This document shows, in pieces, positions 21,086 through 33,442 of a stretch of 64,000 nucleotides of DNA. Within the stretch, counting starts at the first letter, position 1, and every line of letters starts with the position of its first letter. A program made the position numbers and the translations under genes. The DNA comes from Pilaira anomala (taxonomy: Eukaryota > Mucoromycota > Mucoromycetes > Mucorales > Mucoraceae): NCBI GenBank assembly GCA_025716855.1, contig JAIXMQ010000025.1:186001-250000 (forward strand). Reading direction: 5' to 3'. Below the pieces are notes generated by a model that was not told the origin of the DNA, searched no databases, and saw only the letters and a list, made by a program, of their open reading frames with translations.

Positions 21086-23066
21086 ATGACACACATGTTG
21101 CCTTGTAAGTAAATACTTTATTTTTGATTCGTTTATTGATTTTAATGTGGGGGGTTTTTTTTAGACATTTCGCTACTAGCTGTTATTTGTTTGCTTGTTA
21201 CTACAGTAGTAGCAGCTAACTCAGTAACTTACAGCGTTGTTGGTCTTCCTAGTTCAAATAGTAACAAATTCGGTGTTCTTGTTGATAATGATGTCTATGA
21301 ACTCTTTCCTTCAAAAGATTCTAATATCATATTTCAAGCCGAAGCTCCTATTGCTAAAACCAAATATCACTTCGTTGAAATTACAAAGGACACTAATAAT
21401 ATTGTTTTCACAGAAGAGTTCGATCGCGAACCAATTGTCACCCAAATCAACCAAGTCTATGGTAGGAGCTGGACTACTCGACCTGTCAAAACATTTGAAA
21501 GAATTTTCCCTGAGGTAGGAGCTCGCCACAAGACTGACCTTCATCCTGAAGATGAAATTCCCTCTATCCATATCGTAGCAGATCAGGATGAGATTGATAA
21601 TATTCATGACCATTATAACCAAAAAATGAATGTCAAAGCTGATGTAACCTTCATTAGGTAATGGCAATTATTTTGGTGTAGTATTCATTCAAAATTTTTT
21701 TTTTTTAATTTGTTCTGCTATAGTGCACATGAAGTTCAGAAATTTTCTAATGTCAAGTTTAAAATCGCCGGTAGAGGATCTCGCTTTAAACCAAAGCCTT
21801 CCTATAGTATCGAATTAGCAGGCGATGAATTATTCGAAGGCTATAAAACTTTAAGACTCAGAGCTGCTGTATCCGATCCTACTTTCTTGCGTGACAAAAT
21901 GAGCTTTGATATGATGATTGCAGCTGGTTTACCCGGGAGTCGTATTTCTTATAAGCGGTAAGATATCTATTTTTTTTTTCTACAGGAATACAAACCTCAT
22001 CCAGTCTTTAGTGTTTACTTAAACGATGTCGCTATTGGGTTATTTGTGTTTGCTGAGAAGTACGATAGAACATGGTTCGATCAAAATGCAAATCCAGGGA
22101 CTCCCGCTGAATACATGAATGGTGTTTTGTACCAAGGAACTGGTAGCACAAAATTCCCTGGAGAGTTTGCTGATTTACGATATATCAGTGACGATCCTAC
22201 TGTTTACGCTGACCATAGCTATACAATTGAAATGGAAGATGAGACAGAGAAAAAAGGATATACAGTCCTTGCCAATTTCATCAAGTTTATTGACGATCAG
22301 CTGAAAGAACCAATGAGTAACAGCACTACTAATGAAAAAGAAATTGTAGCCAAATGGTATGAATACCTTGGTGTTGACATTTTCCTTCGCAAGTATGTAT
22401 ACGAAAATCAAAATTTACATACGATAAATTCTAACCATGTCTTTCATTATTAGTATGATTTTTGAATTCTTGATTACTGGTTGGGATAATTATCTATTCT
22501 GGGGTGATAACTATTTCCTTTACCAGTGCCCTATTAATCATTCTTTAATTTACATTGGTTGGGATCTCGAATCAACCTTTGGAAATAGTCCTCTTCCCAG
22601 ATCTATTCAGTTAGAAGGCGATTACCGTCATGTCGAAGGCTTCGAAAATCGTCCTCTTCCAAAGGCTTTACTCCGAGTGCCTTTCTTCCGCAATTATTTT
22701 GATACCACATTGCGTACTATTGTCAGATCTATTTTTAATCCTCAGATTAGTTTCCCTGTGATTGATTCTCTGGCTGAATTTTTACGAGTAGATGTGAAAT
22801 GGGATCAAAGCTTAACTAGAATTAATGCGAATAAGGACTTCTCTAAACCACCTACAAAGGATTCAGCTGGCGGAAAGGTTATTGGTGGCGGTCCTCTAAA
22901 TAAGCCCAAAGATACTGATCCAGTCTTGTCTAAAGAACATAGCAAGATCAGTCGTGTTATCATTGATTTTCAAAACAGCATTGACGGCCCGACTGGATAT
23001 GAATCTCTTTTAGGTCTCAAAGAGTATATTCAAGGAAAGTTTGATAATGTAAATGCAAACATCTGA
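21086..23066 (+). CDS. CotH-family secreted protein, tandem copy 3
   Basis: Exons 21086-21104 (19 nt), 21165-21657, 21724-21957, 22012-22392 and 22454-23066, giving 579 aa. Exon lengths 3, 4 and 5 are identical to those of both neighbours. The signal peptide includes LLAVICLLVTTVVAANS. CotH blocks are FLRDKMSFDMMIAAGLPGSR, GWDNYLFWGDNYFLYQCP and YIGWDLESTFG. The C-terminal tail (NVNANI) has no GPI signal. This is the last of a head-to-tail array of three paralogues spaced by 1.8-2.2 kb, which together with the 5' fragment suggests a lineage-specific CotH cluster. Host interaction is known for some Mucorales CotH proteins but cannot be read from this sequence. Confidence 0.9.
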
Positions 23067-23551
23067 AAGTTACAGTGTCCGTACATACGTAGGTTATGAT
23101 CGTAGGATACACAGCATCTTGTTTTCTTTCAGTAATAATTTTGTCCATATTTTTTTCAGTTAAAGATCTTTTTTAAGGATGCGAATATAAGTAACTAATG
23201 TTATGCTCACTGTAAATTCTTGACAATAAAAAAATCTGATACGGATAATAATATAAAAAAAAATTGTTGTAATTTTGATAGGTAGTAGATTTAATTTCGC
23301 TGGTTAAAGGTGTGTAAATAAACCCATTGTTACGGATATTTATAGTGACACCGTCTTGTTGCTACTTTTTATTCATTTAATTGCTAACATTTTTGGTAGG
23401 CAAGGGAAAAAGTAATAAATTTTATACTTCAATTTTTAAGAAACAAAAATACATAAGAAAAAAATGATGGCAGTAAAGCCAATTATTTATAAATAGGAAC
23501 ATTTGGTTTTTTTATTTGAAAAAAAAAACAAAAAAATTAAATTAAATGATT
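23067..23551. other. Convergent intergenic after CotH copy 3
   Basis: AT-rich 3' flank shared by the CotH array (plus strand) and the LysM gene (minus strand). No feature is seen. Confidence 0.5.
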
Positions 23552-24690
23552 TTAGTTGTAGTTACCGTTCTGAACGACACGACCACAACCGTAAGTACTT
23601 CTACCAGCGTGACAATCGTCGTAGGTATCACAACATCTCATACAATAATCAGGCTTATCAGGTTCAACCAAGTTAACATAGTACTTGTAACCGAAACACA
23701 TGGAAAGAGGGGGAGATCCCTTACCGTGGTTATCGTATTGTCCGCCTCCATCTTTAGTAGAAAGGGAGTAAGCTGCAGGGTTGAATTTACCAGTAACTTG
23801 GATGTAGTTAGCAGTGGTGTTACGGAAGAAATGAGCACTTTTAATGAAGTTGGGAGGGAAGATACGAGCACCAGGAGCGTTATCATTCTTCTTAAGACAG
23901 AAAGCATGAGCGCTCTTTTCAGACTTGGAAATAGCCTCATCATCAATTTTACCATTGTTAAGGTCTTTTCCACCAGGGCTGGAAGGTAAGAACATACAGA
24001 AATCAGATGCACTGTTAACAGCAGCTACTAAACCATCAGTATATGATAAAGTGGGGGCAGCAGTAGGATTGTTGGTCTTGGTAGGTGTAGGTGTAGCGGT
24101 GGTAGACTTGGTAGTAGTCTTTTTAGTAGTAGTCTTTTTAGTAGTAGTCTTTTTGGTGGTAGTCTTCTTGGTAGTAGTCTTTTTGGTGGTAGTTTTGGTA
24201 GACTTCTTGGTAGTCTTTGACAAGACAGTGGATTGTTTGTTGGCAGTAGAGCTCTTGCTATAAAAAAAAATAAAAAAAAAGAACACAAAAATATATTAAA
24301 AAATTGTATCTCAAAAATGGCTTTTGTAAATAATAAATTCGTACCTAATACAAACGGTTTGACCAACCTTTAAGTTTGTACATTTGGAATTAACTGTTTT
24401 AGGAAAAAATAATTAATTCGAGTTTTAAAGTATATAGATTTGTGAAAATCACTTACTGGAAGAGTTTAATGTAATAATATTGGAAGCACTGGTGTTGAAC
24501 TTTTCACCAATTGAATAACACTATAAAATAAAGATAGATGTTAGACAAACTTGCATTATAAAAAATAGATTTAAAAACATACATTGTCACCAGATACGAC
24601 TTTATAAGATTTATTACAATTGGCGGGAGCAGCATCCACAGATAAAACTGCGGCAAGACATGCGATGGCGATAGCAATTGGGGTACGCAT
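23552..24690 (-). CDS. Secreted LysM protein with Thr/Lys-rich linker and cysteine-rich domain
   Basis: Minus-strand exons 24583-24690, 24457-24520, 24345-24393 and 23552-24257 give 308 aa. An N-terminal signal peptide (MRTPIAIAIACLAAVLSV..) is followed by one LysM module spread over the first three exons: CNKSYKVVSGDNCYSIG, ASNIITLN, KCTNLKVGQTVCI. LysM binds chitin or related GlcNAc polymers. A repetitive linker of KKTTT units comes next, likely O-mannosylated. The C-terminal domain of about 165 aa (FCMFLP, FIKSAHFFRNTTANYIQVTG, CMRCCDTYDDCH, YGCGRVV) is, from memory, common in fungal secreted proteins and of unknown function. A role in cell-wall binding or chitin masking is inferred. The TTTTAKK-coding minisatellite probably varies in length. 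Confidence 0.85.
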
Positions 24691-26059
24691 TACTGACTGT
24701 TAAAGGAAAGGAGAGAGTAATGAATTGGGAAAGGAGGGATAAAAGGAAAGGTGGAAGAAAAGTGATGAAAGAAGGTATAAAAAAAAAAAAAAAAAACTCA
24801 TTTACTCATGGTATTTATACATGGAAAAAAAACACCGATGATCCAGGCCACTTTAGATGATGCCAGTGACACAAACCCAAGATCAAGTCAGTGCGACATT
24901 TGGCTCCCAATCATTTTCACTGTTGTCGATCTTTTCTTCAATTTCTATTGTTAAAAAAATAGACCACTTGGAAATTATATTAATTTTTGACTGTAGTTTA
25001 ACTATTTCTTTTACCGTTTTCATTCTAAAGAATAGTTTTTTTTTTTTTCAAAAAAAAAAAAAAAATAGATCATTATAAAATGCAAATACTTTGGTTTCCA
25101 TTAGCTAAACTAAATGTTTTGTAACGACACTATAAGATTACAAAGAAGTAACTAATGAAATGTGTTACGCTTGACTTCGGAGGGTAAATATAATAAAATT
25201 TGAGGGATTACAAGATGTATAAAAAGTATAAGCTTGGCAACATTATCTAAAAGAGGACAACAAACATGAATTATCTGACCCTATTATAGATATATTTAGC
25301 AGGTCATTGTACAATGCGATTTACCGATTTTCGAACGTGATTTAATGTTAAACATATACCAAAAGCTTACTTATCCTCTTTTTTTATATATTTAAATTGT
25401 TGTTACAACTGGCATATTTTTTATCCTACTAAGTTTAGTTAGTCACTTAATTCATGCTTCCTTCTTCATTTTCTTTTTGCCTTGTAACTTAAAATTTGAG
25501 AAAAAGCTTGATAATGTTAAACTTGTAAAACTAGCTGACTTGAATAACTGACAGATGCTATAAAGTTCAAAAAAAAATATGTAAAATCATAAAGAATTTG
25601 TGAATGATGAAACTGTACATTTGACACCAAACCTAGTTCGATTATTTGTATATATCTTGGTCATACCAATCAATTGGTTATTTAAAGAAGTTCAAAAATA
25701 ATATGGAGGTTACATCTACACACAATGGAACACCCACAATTCTATTTAAAAATGTTTATTAAAAGAAAATAACGAGGAAGCGATATAAAGGTTGTCTATG
25801 CCCATAAAAGTAAAATAAATGTAACCAAGAATTTGAAAAAACGATCTTAATATTTTTCGAACTCATATATATTATCTCAAAAAGTGAAATAACGCTATTA
25901 CTGGATAGACTTTATATTTACATATAAGTACTTTTTTAGCATTCTTGAATTTAGTAACATAATTGTTTTTTTTTAAAAAATAATATTTCAATAGAAAGGA
26001 AACAAATCATATAAAAAAAGAATAAGAAAGATCGAAAAACATCTGATATCAGATTATTG

Positions 26060-26120
<61 letters not shown>

Positions 26121-27599
26121 AATCCCGTTGTACATGATTTTGAATATATTTCTATATTTATACGTGGCATCGTTTTCGTGAGGCATAAAAAAAATAAGGC
26201 CGAATGAAAGTCTTCAGTTTCCCGTGGAGATATCTTTCCTTTAATATGCTCGAAAATTTTTACATTGCTGTTAAACTAATCATAGTATCGTGCTAAATAA
26301 AAATAGTGATGCTTGGCGTATTTTTAAACATGTGTATATGTCTTATTTCACTCAATTGATTTTTTTTTTGCTGTATATTTCGAAACGTCTTTCTTTGCAA
26401 TGATTAGTTATTAAGCAAAATATAAAGCATTTGAGATTCATAATCTCAAAATACTGTTGTATTTTGAGATGAGCCCTCACATCTTCCCATCGACAAAGAA
26501 GAATATTAAAAAACTTATGATCTGCCATTTTGATTTACAAATATTAGTTTTGTGTACCGCTAACTACTAACTTTGTGAGACAGCAATAATCTGGTTCTCT
26601 GGGTTTTAGGTAGATAAGAAGATAAGTGACTAATTATCCTTAGTATATCCCCTGCCTTTTAGCAAACTTACGTGCCAACTATGCTAAAAAAAAAATGGAG
26701 CGAGTAATTAACCTGATACCTATTGCATATAGATTTCCATAATAAATACTTCATAATAAAAATGAGAGCGCCCAATTAATATACTATTATTATCAACTTC
26801 GCGTTACCTTTTAGATATTTGTAATGTTATTTGTCAAGTTTGAGACTATGTACCGTGCATTTCAGGTAGTATATATTGTTATTTTGATGGTAAAGTCATA
26901 AATAGTTTTTGACCAATATGTTTTGCAATAGGTGTGCTCTGGCTGAAAGTCTCACGTTTGCATCAAAAGAACCTATAGCAACCAGAATATTCTTTGGTAA
27001 GCTTAGTTTATAACCAATAAATCAAAGATAGTCGTAATTGTTGAGCTAAAGCTCCAGATAGATTCACGGTTAAAAAAAGGGCTGACCAATAAGTTCAATT
27101 TGATTTATTATGTATCTTTACTATACCACTACATCAACAGAAAAAAAATATACAAGTAATAAATTTAATTATGCTCTTACACTGAAAAATGGTTAAGATT
27201 GAGTTTGGGATCGGATTAGGGTGCTTTTAGTAATATATAAAGATTGATAGCATCCTTCACTCCATTTTAGAGCAGAATCCGGAAAGTTATATGATTCAGT
27301 TCTTCATGTGATACAAAGGAAAAACCGAAGTAAAAGTAACTGACATGCATGCAAATTATGGAAGCAGGTATAAGAAATGAGCAGGTATAATTGAAACACA
27401 GGTAACACTCGGTAAAATTAAAAGCCATATGTATTTTGGTAAGGTAGTTTTTAGAGAACATAAAGAAATCACCTCACTTGAAGTTTTTTAAGATTTATTG
27501 TAGCAAGCTTTTCACATGTATGTAATTGGTGCGGGATGATTTGGACAAGTGAATTTTTATATTACTTACATAATTGAAGCTCGATTTAATAGAGAAAAC
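24691..27599. other. 2.9-kb intergenic region
   Basis: No gene recognised on either strand. It contains a 55-nt T run (26062-26116), a perfect 12-bp hairpin (ATCTCAAAATAC..GTATTTTGAGAT) near 26443-26470 and poly-A runs near 24780 and 25052. Confidence 0.6.
26062..26116. repeat. Poly(T) run of about 55
   Basis: Uninterrupted T homopolymer in noncoding DNA. Its exact length may be uncertain from sequencing. Confidence 0.85.
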
Positions 27600-27913
27600 T
27601 TAAATACCACCCACTTAATTTCCTTATATGGGTTTTCTGCCACCCACCTCTTTTTCATTTTTTTTCCAAATCACCCAGTTTTAAAAAAATCTCTGGCACC
27701 CACTTGTTTTTTAAGCAAAATATTCCAACCAAAACCCTTTTTTTTTCTGGGCTTTTTTTTGGCTTTTTTTTTTTTTTTTTTTTTTTTTTTTGCCAACCTT
27801 CAAAATTGAACATTTTTACCATGATTTTTTTTTCTTTCTCAAAAACATCTAAAAAAACACACAGCCAAAAACAAGTGGGTGCCAGAAAAAAAAATCATGG
27901 TATTTTGAAGGTT

Positions 27914-27950
<37 letters not shown>

Positions 27951-28113
27951 CCAAAAAAAAGCCCAGAAAAAAAAAGGGTTTTGGTTGGAATATTTTGCTT
28001 AAAAAACAAGTGGGTGCCAGAGATTTTTTTAAAACTGGGTGATTTGGAAAAAAAATGAAAAAGAGGTGGGTGGCAGAAAACCCATATAAGGAAATTAAGT
28101 GGGTGGTATTTAA
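27600..28113. mobile_element. Foldback element, about 0.5 kb, flanked by TTAA
   Basis: Two inverted arms of about 230 bp (about 27601-27838 and 27885-28112) are nearly perfect complements, ending outward in TTAAATACCACCCACTT and AAGTGGGTGGTATTTAA. Each arm contains the same ordered landmarks (GGGTTTTCTGCCACCCACC, TCTGGCACCCACTTG, ATTCCAACCAAAACCC, a long T run, CCAACCTTCAAAA). One 12-nt insertion distinguishes the left arm near the centre. TTAA borders are compatible with a piggyBac-type target duplication, but the palindromic border makes this ambiguous. No transposase is encoded; open frames inside are by-products. It lies 66 bp downstream of the stop of the allantoicase-like gene. Confidence 0.8.
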
Positions 28114-28178
28114 TAGCTCTCATTTAATAACCAAAAAAAAAAAAAAACGTTCCTATTTATTCAATATGTAAAAAATTA

Positions 28179-30480
28179 TTACTTTTTATTTTTTCTTGGA
28201 CGTCCACGTCCTTTTTTAACAACTGCTGGGCCAGCCAATTCAGTGCTCAAACCAAGATTGATACTATTAGATTTACGTTCAGGATTTGAACGGCGTCGTG
28301 GAATATTACGGTTATTTGCATTATCATCGTCATCAGCTTTTCTTTTCTTCTTCGGTGCTGTACTATCGTCTGTATTTATTGGGTGGGGGGGAATTTGTGT
28401 ATATTTATCTTTACAAACAAGCAATGATTCCATTGTGCTTTTGTCTTCGATTATCGTATTGGATTGAACCATTTTTTTACTTTCTACAACTTCTTCAAGG
28501 GAAGAAGCTCGGCTAGGTTTTTGAGATGCTGGTGGAGTATGATTTGATTCCCGAAAGGTAAGGGGGGTTTGCTTATATTCTTCAAAGGAAGGTTGAATAT
28601 AGTTTGGTCCTCGAGAAAATGAAGGGGTCACTAGCATATTGTTACAAATACCCAAGTAGCTAACGGGAGGTTGATTGGGATTAGGTCCTTGAATATTTTC
28701 GGCAAGTCGATTGGGATTAAGTCCTTGACTATTTGAGACAAATCCATTCGGATCAAATCCTTGAATAATTGAGGCAGGTCGATTGGGATTAAATCTTTGA
28801 CTATTTGGGGCAAATCCATTGGTATTAAGTGCTTGAATAATTGAGGCACGTCGATTGCGATACTTTTCTTGAGTCTCTGCGGCACGTTTTCCAACATCTT
28901 CGGTAAGTTTTTGCATATTTGCGGCAAATCGATTGCGACTTAATTCGTCAAGTCCTGGAATATTTGCGGCATATTCATAGAAATCAAATCCTCCAGTATC
29001 TGCGGCAGGACTATTTTCTTCTTGTTCTGATAAGACCGAAGCTTCTCTCATTTCAATATCACTATCAAGTTGATCTTTGGATGTTGATGTCTCTTGTTCA
29101 CATAAAGCAGCACTTGGTAATGATTTGGCTGAATCGTTTTGAAGCATAAGATTATTGGAGACGGTGCCGAGACATTTGATTTGTTGTAAACCTCCATCTG
29201 GAAGCAACGTTAAACGAACATGTGAAACAGTATCAGTGTAGGGTACTTCGAAAGTATTTAATGCATCTTCTTTGATTGATGATTTTGGTACCAAAGAAAA
29301 CCATTGAGTGTAAAGGTCAAGGTAAGGATCATCTTCCTTTGAATCACAACCTTCGACCCGGACTTGAAGTGGCGAAATTCCCTTAAAGCCAGTAGTATCG
29401 ATAATGATTGAGTTAAGAGAGCCTGGCACAGCTAACTGAATAACAATAAAATCATTTCTGTCAGTTTTACCAGAGCGAGGAGTCAACCAGCCATGAGTTC
29501 TAAAAGTATTATTGAAAAGTTAATATCTTGTTTTGTTTTTGGAAATTTTCATATTTACTTACATTAAAGTTCCTTTATCTAAAAGAACATTAGGTTCATT
29601 AAAGCTCTTAGTATCTGTCCAATGTACGATACGAGCACCCAAACTAGCAGAAGCTAAATTGTATTCAGTTTCAGGATTTAAGTAATAAGGTACAACATCA
29701 CCATATGTACGGAAACGAGCCTAAAAATAACATCGTATATTAGTTATTTTGTATATATGACAAAGGAAAGAATATTTACAATGCCACCACCAGGAGAAAT
29801 AGTCAGACGAACATGAGAATATAAAACTTTATCACTATTATTTTTTTGAAAAAAGTTGTGACTATTGGGAGTAATTGACTCAGTATCTACTAGAGTAATC
29901 CACTACAGAACAGATACAAAAAAAAAAAAAAAAAAAAAAAAAAAGTGAATAAAATGTGGTTTTATGCTAAAATGACTTGGTTTACCTCTTCATTGTTTTC
30001 TTCAATAGGAGTTTTAAGTCCTTCGATAAGTGCGTGTGTAGGACAAATGTTTTCAAATCCTGTTGTATCAATATCGAAGCCAAAAACATAAGTAGCTTCA
30101 CAGAAACGAATAGTGACACTGTAAAAGAGATATTAGATAAACATAATAAAACTACTTATTTTGTTATGTTAGTTACCTAGCGATATCGGTATGTCTTTTT
30201 ACGATCCAACCATCTCTAGATTCCTCTATTAAAATTGTTAATCAGCAAATGTATTTGAACGAGTTTAATTTTATTTATTACCTTGAGTTGAACTGAACTC
30301 ATTACTAGGTTCTTCAACTTTTAATAAATTAGACGCGCTTCCACAAGTTTCGTCTGAAACAGATTCAATTATAGTATTTCTCAAAGTCGAAGAGACTTCA
30401 GTGTAATAAGAGAACGGCGTTTCTTTAAGCTTTTTTGCGTCAATGTGACAGTATTTCTTTTTACTAAAAATATTTCCCAT
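28179..30480 (-). CDS. Allantoicase-like protein with C-terminal AT-hook tail
   Basis: Minus-strand exons 30282-30480, 30177-30225, 29986-30118, 29780-29902, 29563-29720 and 28179-29499 give 660 aa. The first 330 residues carry two allantoicase repeats: repeat 1 with SASNLLKVEE, RDGWIVKRH, FGFDIDTTGF and SHVRLTISPGGG; repeat 2 with ASLGARIVHWTD, FIVIQLAVPGSLNSIIIDTT, VRVEGCDSKEDDP, SHVRLTLLPDGG. Allantoicase (EC 3.5.3.4) splits allantoate to urea and ureidoglycolate in purine degradation. Normal allantoicases are about 340-360 aa and end after repeat 2. Here an extra 300-residue tail has imperfect repeats of the type NPNRPASIIQGFDPNGF, a KKKRK basic cluster and a terminal AT-hook (KKGRGRPRKNKK). 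The N-terminus MGNIFSKKK also fits an N-myristoylation motif. Several repeat-1 positions look divergent, so a nuclear non-enzymatic role is possible. Confidence 0.8.
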
Positions 30481-31567
30481 TTAAAGTAATTTGATAGTAT
30501 AAAAAAAGAAAAATGACAGTTGAGGTTGGGAAAAAGGTCTTTTTTATACTTTTAAAAAAAATCAAATGTAATGTTTACGTCATCGAAAGAATCAATTTTG
30601 CCACTCCATCATGTGCATTGTTATGTAATATTTAACGTTTCAGAACTCCTTATTTTTATAACAGAAAGCCTTATCATTTTAAAGGACTGGATTTTTTTTT
30701 TTTCAAAATAACTAAAGGCTTTTGAATTTAACATGATGTAATAACATATAAGCAAAGCATATAGTTATGTTTGAAAGAGTTATGTCATTGCGAGTTTATA
30801 TGAAGTTATTTATTTTTCTATCATTGATTACGTTCACTATTTAACTATCTTTTTCCACAACAATTATGGTGAAGATAAATAGAAAGAAAGAGAAAAGCAA
30901 TGGCAAAAATTAAACAAAAAATGTACACATTGTTATCATTAAATGATTTTCCATTGGATGTACTGATGCTTATATTTTGAGCGAAATGAATGTATCTTTA
31001 TTTAAAAGTGTATGATGGCTTGAGTGTAAACAATTTGCTATAGTAAACATTTTTTGATTTTCGGGATGATTTTTTATTGCAGGAAAAAAAAATCAAAATT
31101 ACCATTTTTGTAAAAAGATTTCGGTAGGCTATATACAGGTAATTTATGACATTATGACATCGTTGGTAAAAAAAAAAACAAGTTGTTGAACACTGTTTCA
31201 AATGACGCCCAAAAACGCCTTGTTTAAAGTTGAAGTAATGGGAAAATAAATAAAGCTACTCACTGTATTAATAAGAGGTGCTGCTTATTTGACAGTAATG
31301 TCTAAACCAAAATCATAGAAGAGAAAAAAAAATGGCATGTGCACATCCAAAAATCATTAATAGAGTTCTTTTTCGCACTCGATTCATTTACATTGTCAAT
31401 TCTAATGATTTCTTATTTGTAAAACTGTACAGATATACTTCATCAAAAAATCAACAAATTCGTGACTGCATTGAACATTGCTTTTTTTAGCAACATTTTT
31501 TCTTTACTTTTCTTTCCTATTTTTTTTTTTAAAAAAAAAAAAAAAAAAACTTAACCATTCCCGTAAC
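30481..31567. other. Divergent intergenic region
   Basis: Shared upstream region of the allantoicase-like gene (minus) and the BIR gene (plus). AT-rich; the open frame at 30998-31201 has no recognisable content. Confidence 0.55.
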
Positions 31568-32044
31568 ATGAACATCCTTCAAAACAGAATCGATTCGTTT
31601 AAAAATAACTTGCTCAAATGGCCATACGAAAACGACAACAAGTATCCAAAACCTGCAAGCGTGAGTATTTAATAGAAATATATAAAGTGTATTTAAAAGA
31701 CGTTACTTATTTTTATGCTTACCCAGTTCGCTAAGGCTGGTTTCTACTTTGTTCGTAGACCAAAAGCGCCTGACAGTGTGCGATGCTTTGTTTGCGATAT
31801 AGAATCAAGTCACTGGCGACCTAACCAATCACCTTTTGTTCGACATGGGTTAGAATCACCCCACTGTGCCTGGAAAATGCTTAATTTTCCAGATGCTCAT
31901 AAGATATCATTAAGCACGGACCACAAAAACAATGGTGGACCCAGAAGCCCTGCCATGCGTGCTGCCAGATTGGCGACATTTAACAATCACAACTACTGGC
32001 CACCAAAGAAAGGTGTTTCAAACTATGCAACTGCTGCAAAAGTA

Positions 32045-32075
<31 letters not shown>

Positions 32076-33357
32076 GGTAATTTCATGCAAGAAATAAAAG
32101 CAGTAAAAATTTATACCTAATTTAATTTTTAGCTGGCCGGAGCGGGTTTCTTCTTCTCCCCCACTACCACAAAGCCTGCACGTGTCAAATGTGCATATTG
32201 TGGAACAACCATAGATTCACCTTCGGCCAGCTTAGACATATTGTAAGTTATCCGTACGAATTACATAAATAATAATAATAATAAACTAAATATATTCTAT
32301 GTAGGAGCGAACATGAAAAGTTAAATAGCAAGTGTGTTTTCTTTGGGCAAACACATAATACCCGTACAAGCAACAGAAGAGAAACGATAGATAGTGTTGA
32401 CTCTCATAATAGTTTCAGAACTGCCGAAAGTAACTTGAAGGTAAATGAGTTTTTCATAAATATTTTTGCATTTTATTGTACCTAAACTAATGACCTATTA
32501 TTTATAAGGATGACGAAAATCGTAGTGATGATGGTTCGCTATTAAAGCGTCGTATTGACAGTCCAAATAAAGCCTCAATGAAACCATCAGGTAAACGTCA
32601 AAAGAACAGTTCTGAATATGAAGCAAATATATCTGAATTAGGGCCAGTCGTTCTCATTGAGAAATTTCCAGTATCTGATCCTGGCTCCTCCTCCACTAAA
32701 ACACAAAGCACAAAAGTTGATACATCATCCACTGTTTTAAGTCTCAAGAAAGCACCTACATCTTCTACTAAGACTGGACATGAGAAACGCGCCGTCTCTT
32801 CTACTAATCCAAGTTCCAAGAAGACAAGTGTTACTCAAACTGTTGGTAGTAAAGATGCTTCTGAACATGCATTTAAATCACGTCGTCCTATTATAACTTT
32901 TGGCTCTTCTCGTCATACACATAGACCACTTACCAAGCGACATATAGCTCCCAGTATTGATATTTTACCTAATTTGGAGTCGTCTGTAATTATCAGGTCT
33001 AGTAATGAGCTCAAACAATCAACGGCCTTAAAACAAGCAACTGTGTCTGAAACCAGTAAGGGGTTTGCAACAAATGAAAGAAAGAAAATCACTCAGCCTA
33101 TCACCACAAGAGTCTTTGAACGCAGAAGTAAAAACAGAGTTAATAGGTTACCATCTACGGACAATGTAGTCACTTCTGTAAAGAGAAGAAGTCTTTCAAC
33201 CTCACACACTTCTGACTCTGAAACGGCTGGTCCCAGTAATAAACGTCTTCGATTAAACCCGGTAGTAAATAAAGTGAATACGGATGATCAAAATACTTTA
33301 CCCAAACCTGTAAGTGTACATAATTTATTCAAGTACTATTCACATCATGACTCATCT

Positions 33358-33442
<85 letters not shown>

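Noticed and set aside
13175..23066. Recent bacterial transfer of the CotH genes
   Set aside because: All copies share several spliceosomal introns, TATA promoters and host-like composition, so they are resident eukaryotic genes.
23925..24263. Val-rich plus-strand frame
   Set aside because: Antisense of the KKTTT repeat of the LysM protein.
27704..28123. Open frames on both strands rich in Phe or Lys
   Set aside because: They are translations of the foldback arms and the T/A runs within them.
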